Below, piece by piece: positions 21,765 to 33,528 of a stretch of 64,000 bases of DNA (position 1 is its first letter; each line of letters opens with the position of its first letter). The notes below the pieces were generated by a model. It did not search any database. It worked only from the letters and a program-made list of their open reading frames with translations, and was not told the origin of the DNA. A program made the translations under genes and the position numbers. Origin of the DNA: Rhodamnia argentea (Eukaryota; Streptophyta; Magnoliopsida; Myrtales; Myrtaceae); assembly GCF_020921035.1 (NCBI RefSeq), contig NC_063151.1:30944934-31008933 (forward strand). Reading direction: 5' to 3'.

Positions 21765-23581
21765 CGATGAGCCGAAAAAAAGGAGAGGAATTGTTGAGTA
21801 TTTGCACCGAACGGCGCGATGGGTACTACAAATCAATCCGTAAATAAGCTTCGAGAAATTTATGTCTTCTAAGACATTTTTTTTTTTCGAGTTCATTGTC
21901 AGCGTTGGGATCTTCTGGTCCAGTTTGTGGAGACGTAAGAAAATCTAGCCAAATCCATACAAAAAAAGCATCGCTATAATTCTTTTATCACCGACGATGC
22001 GTCTCAATATGCGATTTAACCTACTATCCAACAATCGAGATCAGAGATCGAGATGTGTGGGGTAAAGAAAATTTTAGGGCAGGGAGGGGTCAGGCAAGTG
22101 TCCAAAAACGCCAGTGGGCGGCTAATGGAAGTAACGGAGGGGTAGGTTAAGAATGGACATGTTGGCCTTTAGGTGATGCAATGGGTCGCCTCCTCGGTTC
22201 GACGGGCAGGAAACCGAATGCGATTTCTCTCCGCCCCTTTTGCTGAAACTCCGCCCCATGTTTGATCTGATTGGCCGTTGGAGCCTCCATGCGCCACTTC
22301 CCGTCGGCACCCCCACCACACCATATTTGTCCATTTCGTCCCCCCCTTCTCCCTCTTCCCTTTTTGTTCTTCGATTTGACCTCTCCTTTTTGATCGACTT
22401 AATGGTGGGATCACTGGATTAGATCAATTATAATAATGGGGACCTCCCCCGCTAATCACCTGTGCTTTGCAAAAACCTAATAAGGTTTCTCTAGCTTTTT
22501 GAATACCGAGTGAACATGAACTTTGTCCCGACATGCTCTGAAATGGAATTCCCGCTGTCATTTACCCAAATTGGAATCCTTATTATGTAATGATATCCAT
22601 CGGGCCGAGCCTGGCATGGTTGCGTTCAGGGAAGTTGGCATCTTGACAGGGTAATTCTGGGTATGTCTAATCTCTAGTTTGGCCGGATGGACTGAATTGG
22701 TATAAATGCACAATATTTACGACTTAATCTGTCAAAAAAAAATAAGGTTTATGATTGAATTGGCACAATTGCAATAAGTTTAAGACTTAATTGGCAAAAA
22801 ATGAATTTAGAACTGAATCGACATAATTGTAATAAATTTAAGACCTTTTAGAACATGAACAATCATCCGAAGCAAAAATCAACGTTGCAAAGAATAAATA
22901 ATTACGAGAAATGGATTAAATCAATTTCATCTTGTGTGCAATGGGGCTTCCACCCCAAGAGCGTGACGCGTCCATTTCACTCTGTCCCATTCCTATTCGA
23001 TTTCGGAGTAAAATTTCAAAATGCGCTCGCTTGTCTTTCTCTCTAATTTTCTATTGGGATTTTGGTTGCTCACGCCATTCTACGCTAAACAATTTGTGAC
23101 ATAAGCAAATATAACCCATACAATTTCGTCAGTTATTTATGTCGTCCCAGACAAATATGGTAACATGCACATCAAGTTTACACTCTTGCAATTCTCAAAC
23201 ATGAAATCTACCCGATCTTTTAAGCTTCGCTCGTGCTAGGAGTCAACGACAGCTTTGGGGTGGGTGAAAGAATCGATTGTGTAAATGCCATGTTTATGGC
23301 GAGGTTCGATGGTTCTACCGTGGTTCCATTGAACATCGCATATGCACGTAGGTTTAAGGATGTCAAGTAGTATATTGTATATGAAATATCATTATGATTT
23401 TTAATAGCTTAAACTTTTGAAAGGAATGGGTTTTCAAACATCTGGTTTCATAATTAAAGGCGATAATATCGAATCCAGACAACCTCTCTTATGTTTATTC
23501 TGTCCGTTAGTCTTGTTAAACCTTTTGCTTTCCCATATCGGGGTGTTCGCTTGATGGCAAATTTCAACTTTTTGGTATATA
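21765..23581. other. Intergenic with a family A MITE end at about 22670-22850
   Basis: Around 22670-22850 the text GAATTGGCACAATTGCAATA and related phrases is repeated two to three times. This is the right-end vocabulary of family A, without a matching left end. The remainder shows no gene. A TC-rich patch lies near 22330-22390. Confidence 0.45.
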
Positions 23582-23590
23582 TATTATAAA

Positions 23591-24020
23591 GGGTTAATAT
23601 CACGGAAAACCCTAAATCAGTACACTCGTGACAAATTTACTACAAACTATTTTTTTTACCACAAAAAACCCTAAACTTGTACACTTGTGATAAATTTACC
23701 CTCGGTTAGTTTTTATTAAATCTAACTGTCAAATTGCCGAGTTTGATGACACGTGGCAATTCATGGATGTATTAGTTTAGGGTTTTTACTCCATGTTTGT
23801 CACATGTGTATTACTTTGAAATTTTTCGTGGTATTAACCCATTTAACGGATGGTAAATTTATCATTTGTATACCAATTTGGGGTTTTTCGTGGGTAAAGG
23901 AATAGTTTGGGGTAAATTTGCCACTGGTATACCTGTTTGGAATTTTTGGTGGTCAAAAAAATAATATGGGGTAAAATTGTCACATGTATACCAATTTGGA
24001 ATTTTTCGTGATATTAACCC
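23591..24020. mobile_element. 430-bp MITE with perfect 9-bp target duplication (Mutator-like)
   Basis: The element starts GGGTTAATATCACGGAAAA and ends with the inverted form TTTTTCGTGATATTAACCC. The flanks are TATTATAAA on both sides (23582-23590 and 24021-24029), an exact 9-bp target duplication. Long inverted ends with 9-bp duplications are the hallmark of the Mutator superfamily. Inside are repeated phrases around GTATACCAATTTGG and GGTAAATTTGCCAC, so the ends have a subterminal repeat structure. There is no transposase ORF. A degraded relative lies at 6383-6700. Confidence 0.85.
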
Positions 24021-24029
24021 TATTATAAA

Positions 24030-25249
24030 ATGTGTGCACATATCAGAGTTAAACTCTATATACGTTATTTAACACAATATAGACACCTCGTCACTTATTG
24101 TCACGATACCTTCATCATTGGCGTCATTAATTAGATAATTTGTCTCAGCCTTTCTCATCATTCCAATTGCTGTAAAAGGGACTTCGAATTGAAAAAAAAG
24201 ACTAGAAAAAGAAAGGTTTTAGCATATCTCTTGCAAGAAAGAGTAAATACATTGATAAATAACAGCTAAAATTCGATATTCAAATGCCCTTTACTTGTTT
24301 TGTGATTAAGAGAACGGTATACTTCATTTTGTTGAAAGAGAGGCTAACTTGTTCTCCCACAAAGAGATAAAAGACTTTAGTCGTTGTGTACATCCTTCCT
24401 GAACGGAAATACCAATGATGTATAAGTAAGGCAATTATGAATCTCATCGATAGTTTATCCTTGCCCTTGGTGATTCTACGACATCGGGTCCTTTTCCTTT
24501 TCCTAGTTAGACTAAGCTAACGTATGAACCAATCATACTGTTGGTGAAGGGTTTGTTAGCAAAAGAAAGACTCTGAGAAAAAAAGAAACGAAAACCTCCT
24601 CGCCTCTTGCTTTGAGTCGAAATAGCATCATGCACCGGCTAAAGTTGTCAATTCAATGTCAGCTTATGTAAATATTATAATTATATGACGAAGTCATGGG
24701 TACTATTCAAAAGTCAAAATGTTATTTGTAGGTGAAATGAGATTTCACCTAAAGCTATCCAATTTTGGCCAAGCCGGGAGCATGCTCCACTGGCAAACAC
24801 TTTGGCTTTAACAACATATTTTAAAAAGACAGCAGAAGAAGAAGAAGACGAATAGTGACATGGCATTATTCTCCGCCTATCCTTCCTTCTTTATGTGCGG
24901 CTCTTGCCAAGCGGCCCTCCGCTCTTGATCCACATCCACCACTCGAGTCGGCTTTGCTGCTCCACTCATTAAACATAATTTTAAAATATAACGTAGTTTT
25001 CATGCACACTCGTGCGAGATATTAATGCGATATTTATCGACGTATTAACTGAATAGAAATTAAGTACATAAATATTGTGTCAACGTATTAAGAGATCAAG
25101 TAAAATTATCCCATCAACTTAATAAATCTACCAAAACCAGACTCGTGCAGTAACTTTTCTCCTGGCCGAGATCACGCGGTTCATAATGAACGCACCACCT
25201 CTCTAAAATGAAGGAAAACGAGGAGGCCACCCTTCGTCTCACACATATA
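24030..25249. other. Spacer and distal nitrate reductase promoter
   Basis: AT-rich DNA without recognisable genes. A GAAGAAGAAGAAGACG run lies near 24835. The last few hundred bases are presumably regulatory for the nitrate reductase gene. Confidence 0.4.
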
Positions 25250-25257
25250 TGACGTCA
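25250..25257 (+). promoter_or_regulatory. TGACGTCA palindrome upstream of nitrate reductase
   Basis: A perfect TGACGTCA lies about 70 bp upstream of the TATA box and 226 bp upstream of the start codon. This is a canonical bZIP-binding palindrome in plants. Its position suggests light or carbon/nitrogen control by a bZIP factor, which is inference only. Confidence 0.5.
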
Positions 25258-25328
25258 GGTGGGACCCGACAGAAGTGGTGGGGGGTTCGGTCGTCTACTT
25301 GCACGATTGCTCCTCCTGCGGCGAGGCC

Positions 25329-25336
25329 TATATATT
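25329..25336 (+). promoter_or_regulatory. TATA box of the nitrate reductase gene
   Basis: TATATATT lies 147 bp upstream of the start codon in otherwise GC-rich sequence, so transcription would begin near 25360 and the 5' leader would be about 120 bases. Confidence 0.6.
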
Positions 25337-25482
25337 CTCCACCCCTAGCCTTCCTCGAAGGCTCGGGCCATAGAGAGGAAATCGGCTCTACCCTGGGGAA
25401 AAATTAAGAAGCGCTTTTGTGATAGGAGAGGAAAAATTCACAAGGATCTCTCACGTCAACTCATCCAAAAAAAGTCACTCCA

Positions 25483-28400
25483 ATGGCGGCTTCAGTCGAC
25501 AATCGCCAGTATTCCCACCTCGAGCCCTCCATGAACGGCGTCGTTGTCCGCACCTTCAAGCCCGGCCCGACCCACCGGCCCGACTCCCCCATCAGGGCCC
25601 GCAACTTCCCGCCGACCAAGCCTGCCCACTTCGCCGACTCGTCTAGCGAGGACGAGGACAGCGAGGCGGAGGAGGGGACCGCCTACAAGGAGCTCATCAA
25701 GAAGGGCAACGCCGAGGTCGAGTCCTCCGTCCGCGACCCGCGGGACGAGGGCACGGCGGACCGCTGGATCGAGCGCAACCCCACTATGGTCCGCCTCACT
25801 GGGAAGCACCCCTTCAACGCCGAGCCGCCGCTGGCCCGGCTCATGCACCACGGCTTCATCACCCCGGTCCCGCTCCACTACGTCCGCAACCACGGTCCCG
25901 TCCCCCGCGCCTCGTGGCAGGACTGGACCGTGGAGGTCACCGGCCTCGTGAAGCGTCCCGCCCGGTTCACCATGGACCAGCTGGTGACCGAGTTCGCGAG
26001 CCGCGAGTTCCCGGTCACCCTTGTGTGCGCGGGCAACCGCCGCAAGGAGCAGAACATGGTGAAGCAGACCGTCGGGTTCAACTGGGGCCCCGCCGGGGTA
26101 TCCACCTCGGTTTGGCGGGGGGTCCCGCTCCGCGACGTGCTGCGGCGGTGCGGGATCATGGGCCGCCGGGGCGGGGCCCTCAATGTGTGCTTCGAGGGGG
26201 CGGAGGACCTCCCCGGAGGCGGCGGGTCCAAGTACGGGACGAGCTTGCGGAGGGAGGTTGCGATGGACCCCTCCCGGGACATCATCTTAGCGTACATGCA
26301 GAACGGGGAGGTCTTGTCGCCGGACCATGGGTTCCCGGTGCGGATGGTGATCCCGGGGTTCATCGGCGGGCGGATGGTCAAGTGGGTGAGGCGGATTATG
26401 GTAACGACGCAGGAGTCGGAGAGCTACTACCACTACAAGGATAATAGGGTCCTTCCTTCTCGCGTGGACGCCGAGCTCGCCAATGCCGAAGGTACGGTGT
26501 TGAGATCCGCCACGATGCTTCCAATCTTAGCTCCAACATCTCTAAAAATGATTCTACGGGGGAATAGATTAAACTATTTGCTTGACGAGATAGACAGGGA
26601 ATCTCTTCTTATTTATTTGTTCATTTATTTATTATGACGCAATAGCTGAAAATACGTGGGAGAGAACGATTATTCTCTCTAGAAAATTCAGTTTGTGTGT
26701 TAATCAAAGTCAATTTCTGGGGAGGTCTATTCATTCTCTCGATAGTCTTCGTTTCCATTGCGGTTGGTGGGGTTTATAAATAGTAGTTTCGATTTGGACG
26801 TTGGGATTGTGATCCACCTTTGGCTTTGTATCAGTTGGTCTCTTTCCGATATCGAGGTTAAAAGTCGTGGTAATTTTTAAAGACAAATTCTTTGATTTAA
26901 TTAATCGTTTTGGTCACGAGTTTGTGGAGAGTTTGAGGATGTGGTGGGTTTTTTTGTGTTCATTTTTTTTTTGTCGTTTGGACAGCATGGTGGTACAAGC
27001 CGGAGTACATCATAAACGAGCTGAACATCAACTCGGTGATAACCACGCCGGGCCATGAGGAGGTATTGCCCATCAACTCGTGGACGACTCAGAGGCCCTA
27101 CACGTTGAGGGGCTACGCATACTCCGGTGAGCCTTCTGGAATAATTTCTCGGTCACTAGGCTTGACAGAAACCTTTTGTTTGCACTCTCTCTCTCTCTCT
27201 AGCTATTTCCCTCGCATGAGTACAAAAATCGATCTTTGATGCGTGCAAAGATGGGTGCTGTCCAATGAGGTCCCGATCTAGGTCCATCCGCATTCGATGT
27301 ATCATGGTTGTTAAGTCATCTTTGTATATAGAGATCAGGAGCTCGCATGATCAACGATTCAGAAGAATTTGTTCTATATGATTCGTAAAGCACGAGATAA
27401 TTTTCGGTACTAGGCACAACCTTGCACCATGACTTCAAAAAGTGATTACTCGGCGGATTTTTATTTTATCTTATTTTGAAAAAAACTGTCGGTTAGCTGT
27501 TTAGCATGACTGAAATAATTATGGGGTTCGGATTCACATGTAAATAAAGTTTTGTTTTTGGTTTCGTTGGAGAGAAGTAAAAGGATGACAAGAAATATGG
27601 TACACACGAGGAAAATATCTGGGGTTTGACGTCGGACATCTTTGTCAAATTGGACTTGTGTGTAGGAGGAGGGAAGAAGGTGACACGTGTGGAGGTGACG
27701 ATGGACGGCGGCGACACGTGGCAGGTGTGCGCGCTGGACCACCCGGAGAAGCCGAGCAGGTACGGCAAGTACTGGTGCTGGTGCTTCTGGTCGCTCGAGG
27801 TGGAGCTGCTGGACCTGGTCGGGGCCAAGGAGATCGCCGTCCGCGCCTGGGACGAGTCCCTCAACACCCAACCCGAGAAGCTCATTTGGAACGTCATGGT
27901 GCGTTTAAGGACTTAATTAACTTGTGAATTTTTTCTAGGTTTGCCTCTTTAAAAGTTGTCTCGCTTTCCCTAGTAATTTGAACGGGACCGTACATAAGAT
28001 ATATTCAGATAGGGACAGGTGGGTTGGTCCGTGTTGGCTTGGTCTCAACGGACAAGAATTCTCATGGATCTTTGCTGGAAACAGGGTATGATGAACAATT
28101 GCTGGTTCCGAGTGAAGACCAACGTGTGCCGACCGCACAAGGGCGAGATCGGGATTGTCTTCGAGCACCCAATCCAACCGGGAAACCAATCCGGCGGTTG
28201 GATGGCCCGGGAGAAGCACCTCGAGCAGTCGGCCGACCAAACCCTGAAGAAGAGCGTCTCTTCGCCCTTCATGAACACTGCCGCGAATATGATCTCCGAG
28301 TCTGAGGTCAAGAAGCACAACTCGGCTGACTCGGCGTGGATCATCGTCCACGGCCACGTCTACGATTGCACGAGGTTCTTGAAGGACCACCCCGGCGGCA

Positions 28401-29410
28401 CTGACAGCATCCTCATCAATGCCGGTACCGACTGCACCGAGGAGTTTGACGCCATCCACTCTGACAAGGCCAAGAAGCTCCTCGAGGAATACCGCATCGG
28501 TGAGCTGATAACCACCGGCTACACATCTGACTCCACCATGTCCTCACCGAACAACTCCACGCACGGGTCCTCGAACTTCACCCACCTGGCCCCAATCAAG
28601 GAAATTGCGCCCTCTCGCCCCGTTGCCCTCGTCCCGCGCGAGAAAATCCGGTGCAAACTAGTCGAGAAGACGGCCATCTCGCACAACGTCCGCATATTCC
28701 GGTTTTCTCTCCCGTCCGAGGACCAGGTGCTTGGGTTGCCCGTGGGGAAGCACATATTCCTATGTGCCACCATCGAGGGCAAGCTCTGCATGAGGGCGTA
28801 CACGCCGACGAGTGGAGTGGACGAGGTCGGCTACTTCGAGCTCGTGGTCAAAATCTACTTCAAGAACGAGCACCCGAAATTTCCTAATGGTGGGCTAATG
28901 TCACAATATTTGGAGTCACTCCCCTTAGGCTCGTTCCTTGACGTGAAGGGTCCGTTAGGGCACATTGAATACACCGGACGTGGCAACTTCTTAGTGCATG
29001 GCAAGCCCAAGTTTGCCAAGAAGCTGGCCATGCTGGCCGGCGGGACGGGCATAACTCCGATTTATCAAGTGATCCAAGCGATCTTGAAGGACCCTGAGGA
29101 CGAGACCGAGATGTACGTCGTCTACGCAAACCGGACCGAGGACGATATTCTTTTGAGGGAAGAGCTTGACGGGTGGTCGAAGAAGCACGACCGGTTGAAG
29201 GTGTGGCACGTGGTCCAAGAGTCGATTCGAGAAGGTTGGCAGTACAGCACTGGGTTCGTTACCGATGGTGTTTTGAGAGAGCACGTCCCCGAAGGATCGG
29301 AGGACACACTGGCGCTGGCCTGCGGCCCGCCACCGATGATTCAGTTCGCAGTGCAGCCCAACTTGGAGAAGATGAATTACGAAGTCAAGAATTCATTGCT
29401 ATTGTTTTAG
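25483..29410 (+). CDS. NIA: Assimilatory nitrate reductase [NADH], four exons
   Basis: Exons are 25483-26491, 26986-27126, 27666-27898 and 28085-29410, giving 902 residues, the usual family length; all phases close. The enzyme reduces nitrate to nitrite in the cytosol with NADH. The N terminus has an acidic [13 protein letters not shown] stretch near residue 53. The molybdopterin domain carries the Mo-ligand Cys near 182 in [13 protein letters not shown]. The dimerisation domain follows ([15 protein letters not shown]). Hinge 1 contains KSVSSP, the 14-3-3 and kinase site, with Ser near 520. The cytochrome b5 domain has heme His near 563 (HPGG) and 586. The FAD motif RAYTPTS is near 698, the NADH-binding GGTGITP near 780 and CGPPPM near 874; it ends [11 protein letters not shown]. 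Exons are far more GC-rich than the surroundings. A frame on the opposite strand of exon 1 is a by-product of this composition. NIA genes are typically nitrate- and light-induced. Confidence 0.98.
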
Positions 29411-31661
29411 GAGAGGCAGAGGTGTATACATATGTAGAGAGAGATTGTTGAAAGAACGTAAATATACTAGCGTTATATTCTACCACGTGCTATTTGTGGG
29501 TTCATCTCTTGTATGCGTCCTATGTATTATTGTGAGAAATAATAAGATGAGTGTCCAAGTGACGGTTCTTTTACTTTGCGGCCCTTTTAAATGACCTTTA
29601 CCTTTCGTTTTTTTAATATTATATTCGGTGATGAATTTATGTAAGTTATAGGAAAAAAAAAAAAAACGGCTAGCCTAACAGTTAGGACCATTGGATCTCC
29701 CAATCAATGAGTGTTTCGTACAAAACAAACAGTGATAGTGTATAAATTTACTGTTAAAATTGTATCGTCCCTGACAGTAATGTCATGGAAGCATTTCCCA
29801 AAAACAAAGGACAAAATCTGCGGGGTCATATTTGTGGCCGGGACCAATTAGGTTATTTACATTTCCTCTGTATAGTGATTATTTTCAGTCGACTTTGTTC
29901 TAGTTGCGTAACTCAATTTTACGGTTTTTTTAAAGTTATTTCTTGTATATTGGACTGTCATTTTCCCTAACGGTCCCTCTATTACGGTTTCCTAATCCCA
30001 TGTCCTCAGTAATCACGTCTTGTACTTCCTAGATTTTAAAATCCTTTAAAGGGTTCAAAGAAGGGACGGTCGCCTGCCAATTCGACATTGTCATTTACCT
30101 TAAAAAGTAAACTAGATTTGGAGGACCCCACGATTTGCGCATCGTATTATTTACTAAAACTATCGGGAATTGAATCTCACGGATCTATCTGACCGGTGCT
30201 TTATGTTTCTGGCGACGAAGCTCTCGACGGGCCACGACTTTGGATTAGGTGAATCGAGTTGATCGATAGACGCCAAATAAAACCGGCGATTTCCAGTGTT
30301 GGAACAGCTCGCATGAACGGAGTGGTCGAGATTCGACAGAGAGAACGAGGGGCTTCCACAGCACAAATAATGGATCACCACACATCCAGAGTTGGGGGAC
30401 GAGTAGGGGACGACTACCGCCGCGTCGGAAGAGGAGGGACGCCACCTTTTGCAGCGAGCCAGGGGCGCAAGAAAGAAACCACGTGCATGGCTTGGCCTCT
30501 TGCGCTCTCTCTCTCTCTCTCTCTCTCTCTTTTGCTGCTTGGTGCATGGTAAGGGTCGTTTCATCGCCGCGCGCAAACCTTAATCATTCATTCGATCATC
30601 TCCTTTTTCCTCTGTCTTTTCTCTCCTTTTACTATTAATACGACGTACATATGCCACTAGTCAAACCTTCCCCTCGCCCACGGAATCGACGATACCAAGT
30701 CCCTCACGTCTCCAAAGGATTAACCTTAAGCCCGTCTCCTTGGACTAAGGAATATTCAAAAGATAAAGACATGTCCCGAGGTCTCTTCTAAGACGTCACC
30801 TTGACCCCGAGAATGCTTAATCCATCTTCTCTCTACCGGTCACGTCATGGTTGCTGAAAGTCTCATCACCCTTTTTTCAGGGAAAAGGAATAGGGAGATG
30901 GCTAAATAATTAAATACATGTTAGTTGGTAGGTGTAATATGCAATAAACTATTCCGAAGGGATTGGAAATGAATACGAAAGAGACAGGGCGGATACTAGG
31001 TTAATTCACAAGTGCATTAGCTGGAGTCACTCTGCCATTAGCTGTGGAAGGCTTATTCTAATAATTAAAAGATGCACTAATTGAAAAAAGATTCGATGGT
31101 CGGATTGCAACATGTTTACTTGCCAAGTGGCTATAAAAAATGAACCATTAATGTTGGATTTACGATTTAATTTTCGAATTCGGGATGCTCCCGATCACTC
31201 AAAACACGGCCATGACACTTTACTTGCAAAATTCAAATTGAACTATTGGATGGTTTTGGGCATCTTTCATCCCAAATGTTAGTTCAAATGATGAGATTTG
31301 CCTTCACACTCATAAACCGACTACCAATCACTTCCATGACCAACCGAGATAAACCCCAACAATCTCACCTTTATACATCGAGCTTAGGTCAGAGCAGCAA
31401 TAATCCTCTCCGAGTGTTTGATAACCTGCCTTTGATACTAGTGTTTGGTAATCTTAAACATCTCTCATCCCAAAAACTAATTCAAAAGGTGAGGCTTTTC
31501 CTCACACATGTAAACTAATCATTAGCCTCTTGATAAACCCCAACATGAACTCTAATTTATTTTATTTACTAGCGATCCATCGTGCTTTCATATGGTTGGT
31601 TAAACTATTTTACTATTTCCAGTTGATGAGATCGCAGTTCTATTTTTTGTATACTCTAATT
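29411..31661. other. Nitrate reductase 3' flank and spacer
   Basis: AATAATAAGA near 29540 is a plausible poly(A) signal. The stretch 30180-30560 is mixed-GC with a (CT)n run; its minus-strand frame is low-complexity and not a recognisable protein. Near 31255-31330 and 31450-31520 a phrase around CATCTTTCATCCCAAA and TTCACACTCATAAACC is repeated in diverged form, probably retroelement-derived. Confidence 0.4.
30504..30530. repeat. (CT)n microsatellite
   Basis: About 13 CT dinucleotides follow a TTGCG. This run creates the Arg/Glu-rich frame on the opposite strand. Confidence 0.85.
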
Positions 31662-31943
31662 GGGAAAAAGTACATTAGAAGTGCCATAACTTACGTACGG
31701 CGTTCACTTGAGCGCCATAATTTTCAAAACGTTTACTTAAGTGCCATAACTTTTAAAAATCGTTCACTTGAGTGCTACGGTAATTTTTCCGACATGCTAC
31801 GTCCGCTTTTCCAGCATCCACGTCAACATGGCACTCAAGTGAACGATTTTTGAAAGTTATGACACTTAAGTAAATATTTTGAAAGTTATGACACTTAAGT
31901 GAACGTCGTACAAAAGTTATAGCACTTCTAGTGTACTTTTCCC
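31662..31943. mobile_element. 282-bp MITE with 8-9-bp target duplication and internal repeats
   Basis: The left end is GGGAAAAAGTACATTAGAAG. The reverse complement of the right end is GGGAAAAGTACACTAGAAG. CTCTAATT flanks both sides (31654-31661 and 31944-31951), extendable to 9 bp with a shared G. Each arm contains several copies of a roughly 33-bp phrase built on AGTGCCATAACTTT and CGTTCACTTGAG, inverted in the other arm. Almost the whole element can fold into one hairpin. There is no coding capacity. Confidence 0.85.
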
Positions 31944-32159
31944 CTCTAATTGCCCTTTATAGTAATTTAAATTACAAATAGATTTCCATTTTAACATAGA
32001 AATTTTGGAAGGAACAATTCGATCATTTGTCGAGGTAAATATATGTAGCGAGCATGTTATGGATTGGACTGAACAATTTTAGGTAGTTGCCAAAAAACGT
32101 CCTTGAGAAGCATCGATCATGATGGTACAAGAGATGCGGGAGTTATCGGCATTTACTTA

Positions 32160-32997
32160 GGCTCAGGTTGTTTCACGAAAATATTTCAGGAAATATTTTT
32201 TGGATCTTTCGGCATTTGATTTCTAGAAAAAAAAAATTAGTAAAGAAAAACATTTTCTACCAATGAAAAAAGTACCTCAAAAGTTCAAGAAATAATTTCC
32301 TCTATTTGAAAAGAGGAAATCAGTTTCCCTCCTCTTTTCTCCCCACACTTCTTCACTTTTTTTTTTTTTTTAATTATTAATTATTTTTTAATTTTTATCT
32401 TTATTTTTGAATTCTTAAAAAATCTTTGATCTTTTCTTTTCTTTTCTTTTTATTTCATCTGTTGGTCACCGACTATGGAGGCAGTTGGCGAACGACCATA
32501 GGCGAGGTTGAGCTCGCCCGAGGCTAGCGAGGTTCGTCCTTCGCCTATGGTCGGTCACTCGCGTAAGGAAAAAGAAAAGAAAAAAAGAAAGGAAAGGAAA
32601 AAATTTAAAATTTAAAATAAAGAATAATGACAAAGATTTGGAAATTTAAAAATAAAATTAAAAAGATTATCCATGTTAGCGCCGACCGGTAGAGGAAGAA
32701 AGAAAGTCAAAAATAAAAAATTATGAAAAAATCTGGAAATTTAATAAAGAATTACAACAAATTATCAATGTTAGTGCCGACTATGCCACGTAAGAAGGTT
32801 GGGTCCACATCAACAATTTCGACAAAACGATGATGCATAAAATCAAATAAAATTTTCTTTATGAAACGATGAAAAATATTTTTCGGTTCATTTTCGGATT
32901 TCAGTCAAATATCGAAAAATATTTTTATTTTCCTGAGAAATGATTTTTTGGGAAACATTTTCCAAAAATGTCACATTTTTCGCAAAATAAATAAGCC
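32160..32997. mobile_element. 838-bp element with TTA target duplication (Harbinger-like)
   Basis: The left end is GGCTCAGGTTGTTTCACGAAA. Reversed, the right end is GGCTTATTTATTTTGCGAAA. TTA lies directly outside both ends (32157-32159 and 32998-33000), consistent with Harbinger/Tourist insertion, although a 3-bp match is weak evidence. The arms share AAATATTTTTT and GAAAATATTTTTCG phrases. The centre (32460-32570) is a GC-rich block containing an inverted repeat, CGACCATAGGCGA at 32493 against TCGCCTATGGTCG at 32541. There is no transposase frame. Confidence 0.55.
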
Positions 32998-33265
32998 TTA
33001 CAATTGGACCAAAAAAAAAATAATAATAAGCCTTACAGACAAGATAAATCATATTTACTGTGCATGCATCACAATGTGAATCCAAGATAACTCATCAGAG
33101 GCAAGTACATAAATCATTATGGGGTTCACGGGCGGCCCTTCTAACAGCCCCCTCAATCTGCCCATGGCTTTTGTTAACTTGGAAAGAGTATGATATCGAC
33201 AGTATCAAGGTAGCAAAAATGCCAACTTGGTCAACTGGAGGACAATGCAAAAGGAATAATATTAT

Positions 33266-33420
33266 GGGAAATGCTTTCCCAACGCAAAAATACCAACTTG
33301 GTTAGGGACGGTACAATCTCAAATGTAGATCCACACACCATCACGACGTGTTTTGTGTGAAGCATTTCTTGATTTGAGATCGCGTAGTCAGAAATAACCG
33401 ATAATACTATCAACTTGTTA
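33266..33420. mobile_element. Short MITE, family D copy 1
   Basis: About 155 bp beginning GGGAAATGCTTTCCC. It is alignable throughout with 55371-55519 (shared GGTACAATCTCAA-like, ACACCATCA and CGTGTTTTG phrases in the same order). The ends in this copy are less well preserved. Confidence 0.55.
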
Positions 33421-33512
33421 AGCTAGTAGCTTCCTAATATTAATATCCCTCTCGACGCATAAAATTAGTAGTTACTAGTTAACTACATCGGCCGTTATCC
33501 TTGGGTTTTGGC

Positions 33513-33528
33513 ATATATATATATATAT
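33513..33528. repeat. (AT)n microsatellite
   Basis: Eight AT dinucleotides in AT-rich spacer. Confidence 0.8.

Noticed and set aside
25492-26444. Frames on the opposite strand and other phases of nitrate reductase exon 1
   Set aside because: High GC3 coding sequence removes stops from other frames; the real frame is unambiguous.
30160-30576. 138-codon minus-strand frame
   Set aside because: Its start is made by the (CT)n repeat and the remainder matches nothing I recognise.
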